Positions 1-8,837 of a stretch of DNA of 57,424 nucleotides are shown here, one piece after another (position 1 is the stretch's first letter; every line of letters begins with the position of its first letter). Position numbers and translations under genes: made by a program. Source of the DNA: Gallionellaceae bacterium (GTDB taxonomy: Bacteria > Pseudomonadota > Gammaproteobacteria > Burkholderiales > Thiobacillaceae); assembly GCA_028714735.1 (NCBI GenBank), contig JAQTLU010000019.1, forward strand, positions 1 through 57,424, given 5' to 3'. A model generated the notes under the pieces. That model was not told where the DNA came from, searched no databases, and saw nothing but the letters and a program-made list of their open reading frames with translations.

Positions 1-327
1 CGGGGCGTTCAGGGTCGAAAAGGACCTTGATTCAGTGAGGATTGCGGAAATGGTCGTCATTTTTTGAAATTTAACCGTTCAAAACGGGACGGGAGCGGCT
101 CAGATCGTTTCGTTCAGAGGTTCCTTAACATAGGCTGGTTCATGTCAGGTTACCGTGAAGGAAACCCGCTGATTGGCCCGGAGATAGCATTGATAAAGTT
201 TGGTGATGGTTACCGCTTATCAGCCAAGCACGATACTAATAGGATGTTGCTCCAGTGATGGCTTTATACGAGCCGCTCCTGTTGGTTTGGCGTTATTGGT
301 CCCAGATACCAGCGCCCCCCGCCAAGG
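1..327. other. Left edge, no gene recognised
   Basis: This stretch is clearly lower in GC than most of the window. It holds only short open frames with no recognisable motif and no convincing ribosome binding site. It lies downstream of the minus-strand HD-GYP gene and may contain its terminator, but no clean stem followed by a T-run stands out. Confidence 0.4.
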
Positions 328-2550
328 TCACACGAACCTGAAAGTGCCTTCTCGAAATAGTTTCTGGCAAGCGTCTACAACGACATGATCGAATAGGGTG
401 AATTTACCTTTCTCAACCTCATTCAAGGCGACCTCAATACCGAGCCCTGCTCGATATGGACGATGCGAGGCCATGGCTTCCACTACATCAGCAACGGCCA
501 ATATTCGCGCACCGAAGAGAATGTCGCCATCACCTATTCCAAATGGATAACCCGTCCCATCAAGTCGTTCGTGGTGCTGGCGCACCATCTCAGCGAGGGG
601 CCACGGGAACTTGATGCCCTTAAGGATTTCATAACTGGCCAGAACATGGTTCTTGACCAAACCGTATTCCAAATCGTTCAACGCGCTGGGCTTAACCAGT
701 ATCTCGGCGGGGACGTTTATTTTTCCGATATCGTGGACTATCGCCGCCAGGTAAATCCCGTGTGTTTCGTCATCGGACATCCCCAGTTCCATTGCGATGG
801 CCTTAGCGAGTTCAGCCACTCTGCGTTGATGGCCAGCGGTATAGGGGTCGCGCATTTCGATGGTCATGGAAATGGCTCTCAACGCATCTTCCAAGCTATT
901 TCTCAGCATCAGTTCATGATGTTCACCGAGAAGTGCGAGCCGATTTCGCTCCCCCTTGGTGCGCAACATTTCGATACCAAAAGACGTGTCGGATGCCGTT
1001 TCCTTCAGGTATTGGACCTGAACGGCACCGAATTCATCTTCACGTTGTGCGCAGAGGATCAATGCCCCAAAGGGTTTGCCATCCATATGGAGCGGCAAGA
1101 TGATGACCGAACGGTAACCAAATTTCGCGGCCTGCTCACCCAGGCGCTTATGCACGGATTCTTGGCTTGTGTCGTTGATTATCAGTGCCTTGTCTTCCCG
1201 AACAGCAGTAAGGACCGGTTGCAGGCCGTTACCCGCCTTGTTCCAGTCGATCCGGTCCGATTTGTCCTCCGCTGTGGAATAGGATGCTGCTGTGCGCAGG
1301 AACATGTCGTGCTCCGGTCCGGCGAATCCTATCCAGGCGGCAAGATAGCCGCCCTCTTCTACGATGTCCCGGCAGATTCGTTCCAACAATTCCGGTTCCG
1401 TCTTGGCGAAGAGTAAGGAACGATTGCCTGCTGACAGAACACGCAAAGCGCGGTTGACCCGTGACAATTCATCATTCACAGCCCTGATTTGCGCATCCTG
1501 GACCTGCAATGAATCCGCCATTAAGTCGAAGGACTTCGCCAGTCGACCCAGTTCTCCATCTGGCGCCATCTTGACTCGTGCCGTCCAATCACCACCCGCA
1601 AGTTGAGAGGCGGCCTGCTCGATAGCCAGTATTTTTCTCAGAAAATATCGTTCCCCCCAGTAATAGACGAGAACCAGGACCACCACGAATTCCAAAAGAC
1701 TGATGAGAAGCGCGTTTGCCAAACTTCTATAGGCAGGCCACAGCAGGGTGTCTAGCGGGACATCCAGGATCACGCTCATGTCACCTGAACCAGTCTTGAA
1801 CTGACGCATTACGATCATACTGCGCTGACCGGTGAGATCCAGTCCGTCCAAGACTGGACCACTTGCTGACTTTGCTTGCTGATAGAAAGCAGTGTTCGCT
1901 ATGGTTTTGTTCACCCACTTGGACACGTTGCTTGAACCGGCAATAACTATCCCATTGCCGTTGACCAGGAGCAAATGACCTTCAGGTGGCAACTTGACCT
2001 CCTTGGTTTCTTCCTTGACCCAGGAGAAATCCATCGCCACGAGGATCACATATTGCACATGGCCGTCATCCCGCATCGGACGAGCCATAATTGCTTCGTA
2101 ATCAGATGCTTGGGAAATTTCTCCTACATTGATGACGCCCAAGTCCGACTGCTTCAAGGCGTCAATGAAATAGCGTTTACCGCTAACATTGCTGGCAACC
2201 AGCCAGGGGATGGAATTACAGGAAATTTTCCCATTCGGGTCAGCCAGTGCGAAGCGGCCAAACTCTGGATCGAGGCCGGGCGCACCTGTAACACCCTGGC
2301 GACAGATTCTTTTGCCCAAACCTTTACGGATTTGGTTAATGACCAGAAACGCGGCCTGACGCGCCTGAGCAACATGGCGGTGTTGTTCGCTTTCGATCCA
2401 TCGGGCGATCCACTGGAATTCAACCTCCAGTGCGACCTGAGTTTTTTCTAAATTGTGCAGCGCCTTGACTGTTGATAGCCCGGTAAGAACCAAGAACAAC
2501 AAAGTCAAGAACAAAATGGCCTTTATCCTAAGGCCGCTTGCTGCCCACAT
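328..2550 (-). CDS. Membrane-anchored sensor with HAMP, GAF and HD-GYP domains
   Basis: Predicted c-di-GMP phosphodiesterase with a periplasmic sensor. An N-terminal membrane segment (about residues 8-28) is followed by a ~250-residue extracytoplasmic region of the type I would call Cache-like, and a second membrane segment near 285-305. Then come a HAMP linker, a GAF-like domain (about 390-530) and a C-terminal HD-GYP domain. The HD-GYP keeps the metal and catalytic motifs, including VHDIGK and HHERLDGTGYP, so hydrolysis of c-di-GMP is expected from the family. I start at the ATG at 2548-2550, right before the hydrophobic segment; a GTG six codons upstream is also open, and neither has a strong Shine-Dalgarno. 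The gene is visibly lower in GC than the neighbouring hydrogenase operon, which hints at a separate origin. It is transcribed alone. Confidence 0.9.
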   Translation of the reverse strand: MWAASGLRIKAILFLTLLFLVLTGLSTVKALHNLEKTQVALEVEFQWIARWIESEQHRHVAQARQAAFLVINQIRKGLGKRICRQGVTGAPGLDPEFGRFALADPNGKISCNSIPWLVASNVSGKRYFIDALKQSDLGVINVGEISQASDYEAIMARPMRDDGHVQYVILVAMDFSWVKEETKEVKLPPEGHLLLVNGNGIVIAGSSNVSKWVNKTIANTAFYQQAKSASGPVLDGLDLTGQRSMIVMRQFKTGSGDMSVILDVPLDTLLWPAYRSLANALLISLLEFVVVLVLVYYWGERYFLRKILAIEQAASQLAGGDWTARVKMAPDGELGRLAKSFDLMADSLQVQDAQIRAVNDELSRVNRALRVLSAGNRSLLFAKTEPELLERICRDIVEEGGYLAAWIGFAGPEHDMFLRTAASYSTAEDKSDRIDWNKAGNGLQPVLTAVREDKALIINDTSQESVHKRLGEQAAKFGYRSVIILPLHMDGKPFGALILCAQREDEFGAVQVQYLKETASDTSFGIEMLRTKGERNRLALLGEHHELMLRNSLEDALRAISMTIEMRDPYTAGHQRRVAELAKAIAMELGMSDDETHGIYLAAIVHDIGKINVPAEILVKPSALNDLEYGLVKNHVLASYEILKGIKFPWPLAEMVRQHHERLDGTGYPFGIGDGDILFGARILAVADVVEAMASHRPYRAGLGIEVALNEVEKGKFTLFDHVVVDACQKLFREGTFRFV

Positions 2551-2980
2551 TTTTATATTGATGCCCACATTTTTTAAGGAAATTGAGCAAACTCATTGCA
2601 GCACCAGAGGGGACAAGTTGTGGCCACAATTCAGTTACCCTCCATACCTCCTTTGTCAATAGACATAATCACAATATAGTCATTTCGCGGCAACGGAAAG
2701 CGATAAACCATACACTCGGTCTGGTTTCCATCTTGAAGGTGTCGTGCGACCTCATGCCCTTGGATGCCGGCTTCAGCCAAAAACCAGCATTCAGCAATAG
2801 TTCTGGGTCTGCCTGCAGACGTGCTCTCACGTGGCACCCGCAGGATGGTTGCCACGCTGAACCCTCCCTTCAAAACCGATCCAAAACCATGGCCTCCACG
2901 GTCACGAGCAGTGTCACGACTGCCCACAATTCTGTGGACTTATGTCGATCTGGATGTCTTGCGCGGCTGTTCAATAAGGC
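2551..2980. other. Intergenic region without a clear gene
   Basis: A 430-base lower-GC gap lies between the HD-GYP gene and the end of the hydrogenase operon. It contains several open frames on both strands (the longest about 98 codons on the minus strand, 2631-2927), but none has a recognisable domain or a good ribosome binding site. The HD-GYP promoter should lie in the first 150 bases. A short direct repeat (ATGTGGGCA) occurs around 2543-2570, at the start of that gene. Confidence 0.4.
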
Positions 2981-3004
2981 GCCCTCCCCACTCAAGGAGA
3001 GGGC
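2981..3004 (-). terminator. Terminator hairpin of the hydrogenase operon
   Basis: Minus-strand stem of nine pairs (GCCCTCTCC with GGGGAGGGC, one G-T wobble) and a six-base loop, followed by GCCTTATT. It begins 20 bases past the stop codon of the large subunit gene and is the natural end of the operon. The T-run is short, so termination may be partial. Confidence 0.6.
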
Positions 3005-3024
3005 GTCACGTCTTGATGCCCGGG

Positions 3025-4815
3025 CTAACGCACCTTGACCTTGATGAGTTCCTCGCCATCGGGGTCGGTCACATGCACGGCGCAGGCGATGCAGGGATCG
3101 AAGCTGTGGATGGTGCGCAGGATCTCGATCGGCTGTTTCGGGTCGGCCAGGACGTGGCGGTCCTGCAAGGCCGCCTCGTAGGGGCCGGCTTGGCCCTGGG
3201 GGTCGCGCGGGCCGGCGTTCCAGGTGCTCGGCACCACGGCCTGGTAGTTGCTGATCCGGCCGTCGTCGATGACGATCCAGTGCGACAGACCGCCGCGCGG
3301 CGCTTCCATGAGGCCGACGCCGTTCATGTGCTTCGGCCAGGTGGACGGTTCCCAGTATTGCTCGTTGAAGGTGCGCACGTCGCCGGCCTTGATGTTGGCC
3401 AGCAACTCGTCGTACATCCCCGGCATGGCGTCGGCGACGATCTTCGACTCCAGGGTGCGGGCGGCGGTGCGGCCCAGGGTCGAATACAGCGCCTCGACCG
3501 GCACGTCCAGGGTCTTCAGGGCGTAGTCGACCAGGTCCTTGGCCTGGGCATTGCCCGCGGCGACCATCAGCAGGACACGGGCCAGCGGGCCGACCTCGAC
3601 CACCTTGCCTTGCCAGCGCGGCGACTTCAGCCAGGAATATTTGCTCTCGACATCCAGTTGCTCATAGGGCGGCTTGGGGCCGGTGAAGTTGAACTCGGTC
3701 TCGCCGGACCAGGGGTGCAGGCCCTTGTCGTCGCCGGCGCCGTACTTGTACCAGGCGTGGGTGATGAACTCCTGGATCTCGTCGTCCTTGTCGAGGTCGA
3801 TCGGGTGGATGGTGGAGAGGTCGCGATTGAGGATGACGCCGCGCGGTATCAGGTAGGAATCGGTGTCCCAGAAGCCCTTGGCCGGCAGGTCGCCAAAACA
3901 CAGGAAATTGCCCACGCCTTCGCCGCGGGCTCCCCAGTCCTTGTAGAAGCCGGCGATGGCGAGGGTATCCGGGACATAGACCTGGTCGACGAACTCGCGC
4001 ATCTTGTCGATGACGTTCTGCACGGTTTGCAAGCCGATCATGTTGACCGCCGTGGCGTCCTGGCCGCCCCGGTGCATCGGCCCCTTGCCGTGGCCGTCGC
4101 CGGCCTGCACGGAGATCGCCGAGGGCACGCCGCCGACCACGAAGTTGGGGTGTGGGTTCTTGCCGCCGAAGATGGTGTGCAGCTTGACCACGTCGCGCTG
4201 CCAGGCCAGGGCCTCGAGGTAGTGCGCCACCGCCATCAGGTTGGCCTCGGGCGGCAGCTTGTAGGCCGGGTGGCCCCAGTAGCCATTGGCGAAGATACCG
4301 AGCTGGCCCTGTTCGACGAAGGTCTTGATCTTTTTCTGCACGTCCTCGAAATAGCCGGGCGAGGACTTCGGCCACTTGCTGATGCTCTGGGCCAGTTGCG
4401 AGGTCGCCCTGGGGTCGGCCTTGAGGGCAGACACCACGTCGACCCAGTCGAGTGCGTGCAGGTGGTAGAAGTGCATGACGTGGTCGTGCACGTACTGGGC
4501 CGCGATCATCAGGTTGCGGATGATCTCGGCGTTGCGCGGGATGCGGTAGTCGGGCAGGGACCGGTGCAGCGCATCCTCCACCGAACGTACCGAGGCGAGG
4601 CCGTGCACCAGGGTGCAGACGCCGCAGATGCGCTGGGCGAAGGCCCAGGCGTCGCGCGGGTCGCGGCCGCGCAGGATGATCTCGATGCCGCGCACCATGG
4701 TGCCGGCGGAATAGGCGCTGGTGATGCGGCCCTGCTCGTCGGTGGCCGCCTCGATGCGCAGGTGGCCCTCGATGCGGGTGATGGGATCGACGACGATGCG
4801 TTGTGCTGTGCTCAT
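3025..4815 (-). CDS. hynL: [NiFe] hydrogenase large (catalytic) subunit, Isp-associated group 1 type
   Basis: Carries the NiFe(CN)2CO active site that oxidises H2. The two ligand pairs are visible: RICGVC near residue 60 and DPCIACAVH at the C terminus. The 15 residues after that last His (VTDPDGEELIKVKVR) are the peptide expected to be removed by the maturation protease once nickel is in place. Length (596 residues) fits group 1 large subunits. It is the last gene of the operon, 10 bases after a 148-residue unknown gene. The order small subunit - Isp1 - Isp2 - (unknown) - large subunit matches the split arrangement known for Thiocapsa HynS-Isp1-Isp2-HynL (often classed as group 1e), rather than the contiguous small-large pair of the Hup/Hya type. 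Export should occur with the Tat-targeted small subunit. Confidence 0.96.
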   Translation of the reverse strand: MSTAQRIVVDPITRIEGHLRIEAATDEQGRITSAYSAGTMVRGIEIILRGRDPRDAWAFAQRICGVCTLVHGLASVRSVEDALHRSLPDYRIPRNAEIIRNLMIAAQYVHDHVMHFYHLHALDWVDVVSALKADPRATSQLAQSISKWPKSSPGYFEDVQKKIKTFVEQGQLGIFANGYWGHPAYKLPPEANLMAVAHYLEALAWQRDVVKLHTIFGGKNPHPNFVVGGVPSAISVQAGDGHGKGPMHRGGQDATAVNMIGLQTVQNVIDKMREFVDQVYVPDTLAIAGFYKDWGARGEGVGNFLCFGDLPAKGFWDTDSYLIPRGVILNRDLSTIHPIDLDKDDEIQEFITHAWYKYGAGDDKGLHPWSGETEFNFTGPKPPYEQLDVESKYSWLKSPRWQGKVVEVGPLARVLLMVAAGNAQAKDLVDYALKTLDVPVEALYSTLGRTAARTLESKIVADAMPGMYDELLANIKAGDVRTFNEQYWEPSTWPKHMNGVGLMEAPRGGLSHWIVIDDGRISNYQAVVPSTWNAGPRDPQGQAGPYEAALQDRHVLADPKQPIEILRTIHSFDPCIACAVHVTDPDGEELIKVKVR

Positions 4816-4825
4816 GACCTTTTCC

Positions 4826-5272
4826 TTACTCGCTCAGGAATGCATCGAGGATGCGGTACTGCTGTTCGGCCTCGCGGGTCTCGGTGCCTTCGCCTCCGGC
4901 GATGCTGGCGCAGGTGCGCGCCATGCGCGCCTCCATGGCCGCGTCCCAGGCCAGGTTGTCGTGCTCTGCCGCCGGCTTGACGCAGTTCACCGCCGCCTTG
5001 CAGACGAAATGTCCGGCCTGGGCCGACCAGTCGGTCTCCCGGCCGCACTGGGTATAGCTTTCCACGCTGGCCGCCTTGGCGGCCAGGTACATGGCGCCCA
5101 GTTCGACCTCGGTGATGTCCGGGCGCTTGGCGGCATTCACGGCACCGGCCACCCGCACGTCACCGCACAGGGCCAGCACGCTGCCGACGAAACGCGCCGC
5201 CACCTGGCGCTGGCGGGCCGGGTCGAGACCGGCCAGGGCCGCCTTGAATTCCTTGTCGTTGCCGATGGTCAT
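4826..5272 (-). CDS. Unknown 148-residue protein in the hydrogenase operon
   Basis: I do not recognise this protein. It is soluble, largely helical in appearance, and has four cysteines, three in the second half (TQCGRE, FVCKAAVNCVKP, ARTCAS). No CxxC pair, signal peptide or membrane segment is seen. It sits between isp2 and hynL with gaps of 4 and 10 bases, so it is almost certainly co-translated with them. Possible roles are a hydrogenase accessory or assembly protein, or a small partner of the Isp2 subunit; these are inferences from position only. Composition matches the neighbours, which argues against a recent insertion. Confidence 0.85.
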   Translation of the reverse strand: MTIGNDKEFKAALAGLDPARQRQVAARFVGSVLALCGDVRVAGAVNAAKRPDITEVELGAMYLAAKAASVESYTQCGRETDWSAQAGHFVCKAAVNCVKPAAEHDNLAWDAAMEARMARTCASIAGGEGTETREAEQQYRILDAFLSE

Positions 5273-5276
5273 GGCG

Positions 5277-6554
5277 TCACGCTCCTTCCGAATTGACGGG
5301 GTCCGGGATGTGCTCGGCGATGGTTTCGGTCAGGCCGACCACGGGGATGTCCATCTGGTAATGCTCCAAGCCCTCTTCCAGGACGATCCGGCAGTTCGCG
5401 CAGGCGGTCACCAGTCGGTCCGGCTTGACCGCGTCGAGCTGGGCCTTCTTCTTCTTGAACGCCTCCAGGCGCAGTTCCTCGCCCTCCTCGATGGCCGAGG
5501 CGCCGCCGCCGCCGCCGCAACACCAGTTCATGAAACCGGCATCGGGCATCTCGACGAAGTCCTGGGCGATCTGCTTCATCAGGCTGCGCTGCTGCTGGAT
5601 GACGCCGCCACGCCGGGCCAGCTGGCAGGGGTCGTGGAAGGTCAGGCGGTCGGTTTCCATGCCTTCGGTCTTGAGCAGGCCCTGTTCCTGGAACTCGCCC
5701 AGCACCTCGATGATGTGCTTGACCTGGAAGGTGAACGGCCGCCCGACCAGGTTGGCACCTTCCCAGCGCAGTGCGGTATAGGCGTGGCCGCACTCGGGGC
5801 TGATCACGGTCTTGACCTTGAGCCGCTCGGCGCCGTCGACGATGCGCGTGACGATGACCCGGGCCAGGTCCGAGTTGCCGATCTGCATGCCGGCGTTGGT
5901 GGCCTCGAAGGCGGTCGAACACAGGGTCCAGGTCTTGCCGGCCTGGCGCATGATCTTGGCGATGGCGGCCAGGTATTCCGGGAAGTTGATGATCTCCATG
6001 GACGACAGCATGACCATGTACTCGGCGCCCTCGACGTCGAGCGGGATGGGGATGTCGTGGTCCTCCTCGACGTGCTTCATCTGCGCCTTCACGGCCGGCA
6101 GCTTGACCCCCATCGGACTGCCGATGGTGATCGTGCGGCTGGCCGCGCCCTTGATGCCGTCGGGGGCGTTGCCGGAGGCCGACATGCCCTCGCGCAGCTT
6201 GCGCACCATGTAGACGATGTCGTTGCCGACCGGGCAGACCACCGAGCAGCGGCCGCACAGGGTGCAGGAGTTGTAGACCAGTTCCTGCCACTCGTGCAGT
6301 TCGGCGTCGGTCACCGGCTTGGCCAGGCCGACCAGCTTGGCCAGTCGGCCGAGCAAGGTGTATTCCTGCTCGTAGACCCGGCGCAGGGGTTCCAGCTTGT
6401 GGATGGGCGTGTACTTGGGATCGCCCGTTTCGGTGTAGAACAGGCAGGCCTCGGCGCACAGGCCGCAGTGCACGCAACTGTTGAAATAGCTGGCGATGGG
6501 CGCGTCGATGACCTCTTTCAGGACGCGCACGCCTTTTTCGAGAGTCGCAGTCAT
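5277..6554 (-). CDS. isp2: Isp2: HdrD-like iron-sulfur/CCG-domain electron carrier
   Basis: Cytoplasmic-side electron transfer protein that works with Isp1 to carry electrons from the hydrogenase. The N-terminal half has two 4Fe-4S motifs (CVHCGLCAEAC near residue 28 and CTLCGRCSVVC near 97). The C-terminal half has cysteine-rich CCG-type motifs (HDPCQLARRGG, MNWCCGGGGG, CANC), as in heterodisulfide reductase subunit D and DsrK. The 425-residue length is normal for the family. It lies 106 bases after isp1 and 4 bases before the 148-residue gene. The family connection to HdrD/DsrK suggests quinone or thiol-linked electron exchange, but the partner cannot be read from the sequence. Confidence 0.92.
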   Translation of the reverse strand: MTATLEKGVRVLKEVIDAPIASYFNSCVHCGLCAEACLFYTETGDPKYTPIHKLEPLRRVYEQEYTLLGRLAKLVGLAKPVTDAELHEWQELVYNSCTLCGRCSVVCPVGNDIVYMVRKLREGMSASGNAPDGIKGAASRTITIGSPMGVKLPAVKAQMKHVEEDHDIPIPLDVEGAEYMVMLSSMEIINFPEYLAAIAKIMRQAGKTWTLCSTAFEATNAGMQIGNSDLARVIVTRIVDGAERLKVKTVISPECGHAYTALRWEGANLVGRPFTFQVKHIIEVLGEFQEQGLLKTEGMETDRLTFHDPCQLARRGGVIQQQRSLMKQIAQDFVEMPDAGFMNWCCGGGGGASAIEEGEELRLEAFKKKKAQLDAVKPDRLVTACANCRIVLEEGLEHYQMDIPVVGLTETIAEHIPDPVNSEGA

Positions 6555-6660
6555 ACCCCTTCCTCCTTAACTGTAATCGGGCAATGACCGACATCACGTC
6601 GGAAGCTGCCGGCATTCGCGGCCGGTCGCATCCCCGCTGCGCGGGGCCCCTGCTTCCTGC

Positions 6661-7320
6661 TCATACTGGCACCCCCTTATGTCCGTTGACCGCGCCGTTG
6701 TACCAGCGCGAGCCGAATACCGTGAAGGCGTGGAACAGCTTGGTGAAGGGCAGCACCACCAGCAACACCTCCACGCTGAGTATGTGCAGGGCCAGCATGG
6801 TGGTGTAGGGCAGCAGCAGGTGCTGGACCGCCAGCCAACCGGTCAGCACCGGCAGGAAGGTCACCGCCCAGGTGAACCAGTCCTCGAACGTCGACAGGAA
6901 GCGCTTGACCGGTTTCTTGATGCGGTCGACCAGGACCACGACCATGGCCGCCAGGGTCACCACCGTCACCAGGTCGATGATCTGCGACGGCAGGCCCGGC
7001 CAGGAGATGCCCAGCAGGCCCTCGATCAGCTTGATGTGGGGCGCAAAGAAAAACACGATCAGGGCCAGGCCGATATGGAAGACGTAACCGCCGACATAGG
7101 TGACCGGCGACTGCTTGAACATCCCCGGCGGCGGCACCGAGCGGCGCACGATGGTGTGCCAGCCGGAGGCGCCAGGGGTATGTCTGGGCGCGGCCAGATC
7201 CTTCTTGCGGCCGAGGCTGTAGATCTCGACCAGGCGCCAGATCACGCCCAGCAGGAAGATGGCCACGGCGATGTCGAGGCCGGTGCCACGTACCCAGGTC
7301 AGGAATTGCAGTTCATTCAT
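6661..7320 (-). CDS. isp1: Isp1: NarI-like membrane cytochrome b subunit
   Basis: Integral membrane protein of 219 residues with about five hydrophobic segments, related to the nitrate reductase gamma subunit (NarI) and DsrM family. Histidines in membrane segments (for example in YVFHIGLAL and LALHILSVEV) are candidate haem ligands. It should anchor the hydrogenase and pass electrons from the small subunit to Isp2 or the quinone pool. I chose the ATG at 7318-7320 (MNELQFLTW); the open frame continues upstream, but only as an arginine/proline-rich shadow of the small subunit gene. The start overlaps the end of the small subunit gene by 8 bases, which indicates translational coupling. Confidence 0.93.
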   Translation of the reverse strand: MNELQFLTWVRGTGLDIAVAIFLLGVIWRLVEIYSLGRKKDLAAPRHTPGASGWHTIVRRSVPPPGMFKQSPVTYVGGYVFHIGLALIVFFFAPHIKLIEGLLGISWPGLPSQIIDLVTVVTLAAMVVVLVDRIKKPVKRFLSTFEDWFTWAVTFLPVLTGWLAVQHLLLPYTTMLALHILSVEVLLVVLPFTKLFHAFTVFGSRWYNGAVNGHKGVPV

Positions 7321-8404
7321 GATGCTTCTCCAGATCGGCCAGGGTGGTCGTTTCGTGGCCCGTCTTGGCGGCGCCCTTTCTGGCCTTGTTGGATACGCTG
7401 ATCGCGATGCCGGCGACGGCGCCCGCCACGGCGGCCCCGGCGGCCAGCTTGAGCGGGTTGGCGGGCATCGACAGGGCCTTGTAGAAACTGCCGGCGTCCC
7501 AGAAATCAGGCTCGGAACAGCCCAGGCAACCATGGCCGGACTCGACCGGCCAGGAGGTGCCGCCGTTCCATTTCACGCTGGCGCAGGCGTTGTAGGTCAC
7601 CGGGCCCTTGCAGCCCAGCTCGAACAGGCACCAGCCCTTGCGGGCGCCCTCGTCGTCGAAGGTCTTGGCGAACTTGCCCTGGTCGTAGAACGGTCGCCGG
7701 TAGCAGCGGTCGTGGATGGTCTCGCCGTAGAAGGACTTCGGCCGGCCGAGATGGTCCAATTCAGGCAGGCTGCCGAAAGTCAGGTAATGCGCCAGCACCC
7801 CGGTGATCACCGCCGGGATGGGCGGGCAGCCCGGGATGTTGACGATGGGCTTGTCCTTGATGACGTCGGACACCGCCACCGCGCCAGTCGGATTCGGATT
7901 TGCTTTCGGCAGGCCGCCGTAGGCCGCGCAGGAACCCATGGCGACGATGGCCGCCGCGCCCTGGGCGACCTCCTTCAGCATTTCCAGGTTGCTGCGCCCG
8001 GCGATGCAGGAATAGGCGCCGTCAAGACCGAGCGGCACCGAGCCGTCGACGATCAGGATGTACTTGCCCATGTTGCGCTCCATGGCCTCGTGCAGCGCGG
8101 CCTCGGCCTGGTGGCCGGCCGCGGCCATCAGGGTCTCCTGGTAATCCAGGGAGATCATGTCGAAGATCATGCCCTCGATGCTGGGCGAATGGGAGCGGGT
8201 GATCGATTCGGTGCAGCCGGTGCATTCCTGGAACGGCAGCCAGATCACCGAGGGCCGCGGTGCCTTGGCCAGTGCCTCGGCGAAGGCCTTGCCGGCCGAA
8301 GGCGGCAGGGCCATCAGGGAGGCCAGGGTGGCGCAGTACTTGAGGAAGGCACGGCGCGAGATGCCTTGGCCGGCCAGGGTTTCCAGTATCCGGTTATCGC
8401 TCAT
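7313..8404 (-). CDS. hynS: [NiFe] hydrogenase small subunit with Tat signal
   Basis: Electron-transfer subunit holding three iron-sulfur clusters. The twin-arginine signal (ISRRAFLKYC) lies about 15 residues from the start and directs the folded heterodimer to the periplasm. Proximal-cluster cysteines are in ECTGCTES, MGSCAAYGG and IPGCPP. The proximal motif is the standard four-cysteine type, not the six-cysteine form of oxygen-tolerant enzymes. Distal and medial cluster residues follow (HDRCYRR, FELGCKGP, NACASVKWN, HGCLGCSEP). A C-terminal hydrophobic stretch (LKLAAGAAVAGAVAGIAI) is the membrane anchor. The ATG at 8402-8404 is preceded by GGAGGA at good spacing; the longer open frame upstream lacks this. 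The product is 363 residues. Confidence 0.96.
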   Translation of the reverse strand: MSDNRILETLAGQGISRRAFLKYCATLASLMALPPSAGKAFAEALAKAPRPSVIWLPFQECTGCTESITRSHSPSIEGMIFDMISLDYQETLMAAAGHQAEAALHEAMERNMGKYILIVDGSVPLGLDGAYSCIAGRSNLEMLKEVAQGAAAIVAMGSCAAYGGLPKANPNPTGAVAVSDVIKDKPIVNIPGCPPIPAVITGVLAHYLTFGSLPELDHLGRPKSFYGETIHDRCYRRPFYDQGKFAKTFDDEGARKGWCLFELGCKGPVTYNACASVKWNGGTSWPVESGHGCLGCSEPDFWDAGSFYKALSMPANPLKLAAGAAVAGAVAGIAISVSNKARKGAAKTGHETTTLADLEKHHE

Positions 8405-8432
8405 GATGGTTCGCTTCCTCCTAAAAATGGGG

Positions 8433-8837
8433 TCAGGACAGATCGGCATTCCGGTTTCTGAGATGTTCGAGTCCGCTTTCGACATCGTCCGGATGGGCTG
8501 AAATCAATTCGGGTACATAGGCGACCTGGATGAATTCGCTGATCAGGTGGCCGCCTTCGTCACAATGTTCTATCCACCAGACCGCCGGATAGGCAGTTTC
8601 CAGGATGCGGGAACGGCCGCCGATGTCCAGGTGGATTTCCACCTCGCCCTTGCCCAGTTGCTCCAGCAACCAGATCCGGTCGCCAGGCGACAGGGGCAGG
8701 CCCCGGATATCGACGATGCCACCCTCGCCGGTACGCAACAGGCCATCGAGCAGTGTTTCGACCTCGCCCAGAACCGCCCGCGCGTTGCCGGTCAGGGCGC
8801 CTGTTTCGGCCACGACGGGGATATCAGGCAGCGCCAT
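8433..8837 (-). CDS. HupH/HyaF C-terminal-domain hydrogenase expression protein
   Basis: A 134-residue protein resembling the C-terminal domain of HupH/HyaF, accessory proteins in small-subunit maturation. The matching part runs from about residue 25 (GEVETLLDGLLRTGEGGIVD) through an acidic-aromatic segment (WWIEHCDEGGHL) to an EFIQVAYVPEL-like end. Full-length HyaF/HupH is about twice as long, so this is a short, single-domain version. It overlaps the end of the protease gene by 14 bases and is followed by hynS after a 28-base gap. It probably acts before Tat export, in the cytoplasm. Confidence 0.8.
   Translation of the reverse strand: MALPDIPVVAETGALTGNARAVLGEVETLLDGLLRTGEGGIVDIRGLPLSPGDRIWLLEQLGKGEVEIHLDIGGRSRILETAYPAVWWIEHCDEGGHLISEFIQVAYVPELISAHPDDVESGLEHLRNRNADLS

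Noticed and set aside
2631-2927. 98-codon minus-strand open frame after the HD-GYP gene region
   Set aside because: No recognisable domain or start signal; it would need independent support.
2764-4980. 738-codon plus-strand open frame opposite the hydrogenase large subunit
   Set aside because: Antisense shadow typical of high-GC genes; the minus strand encodes an unmistakable hydrogenase subunit.
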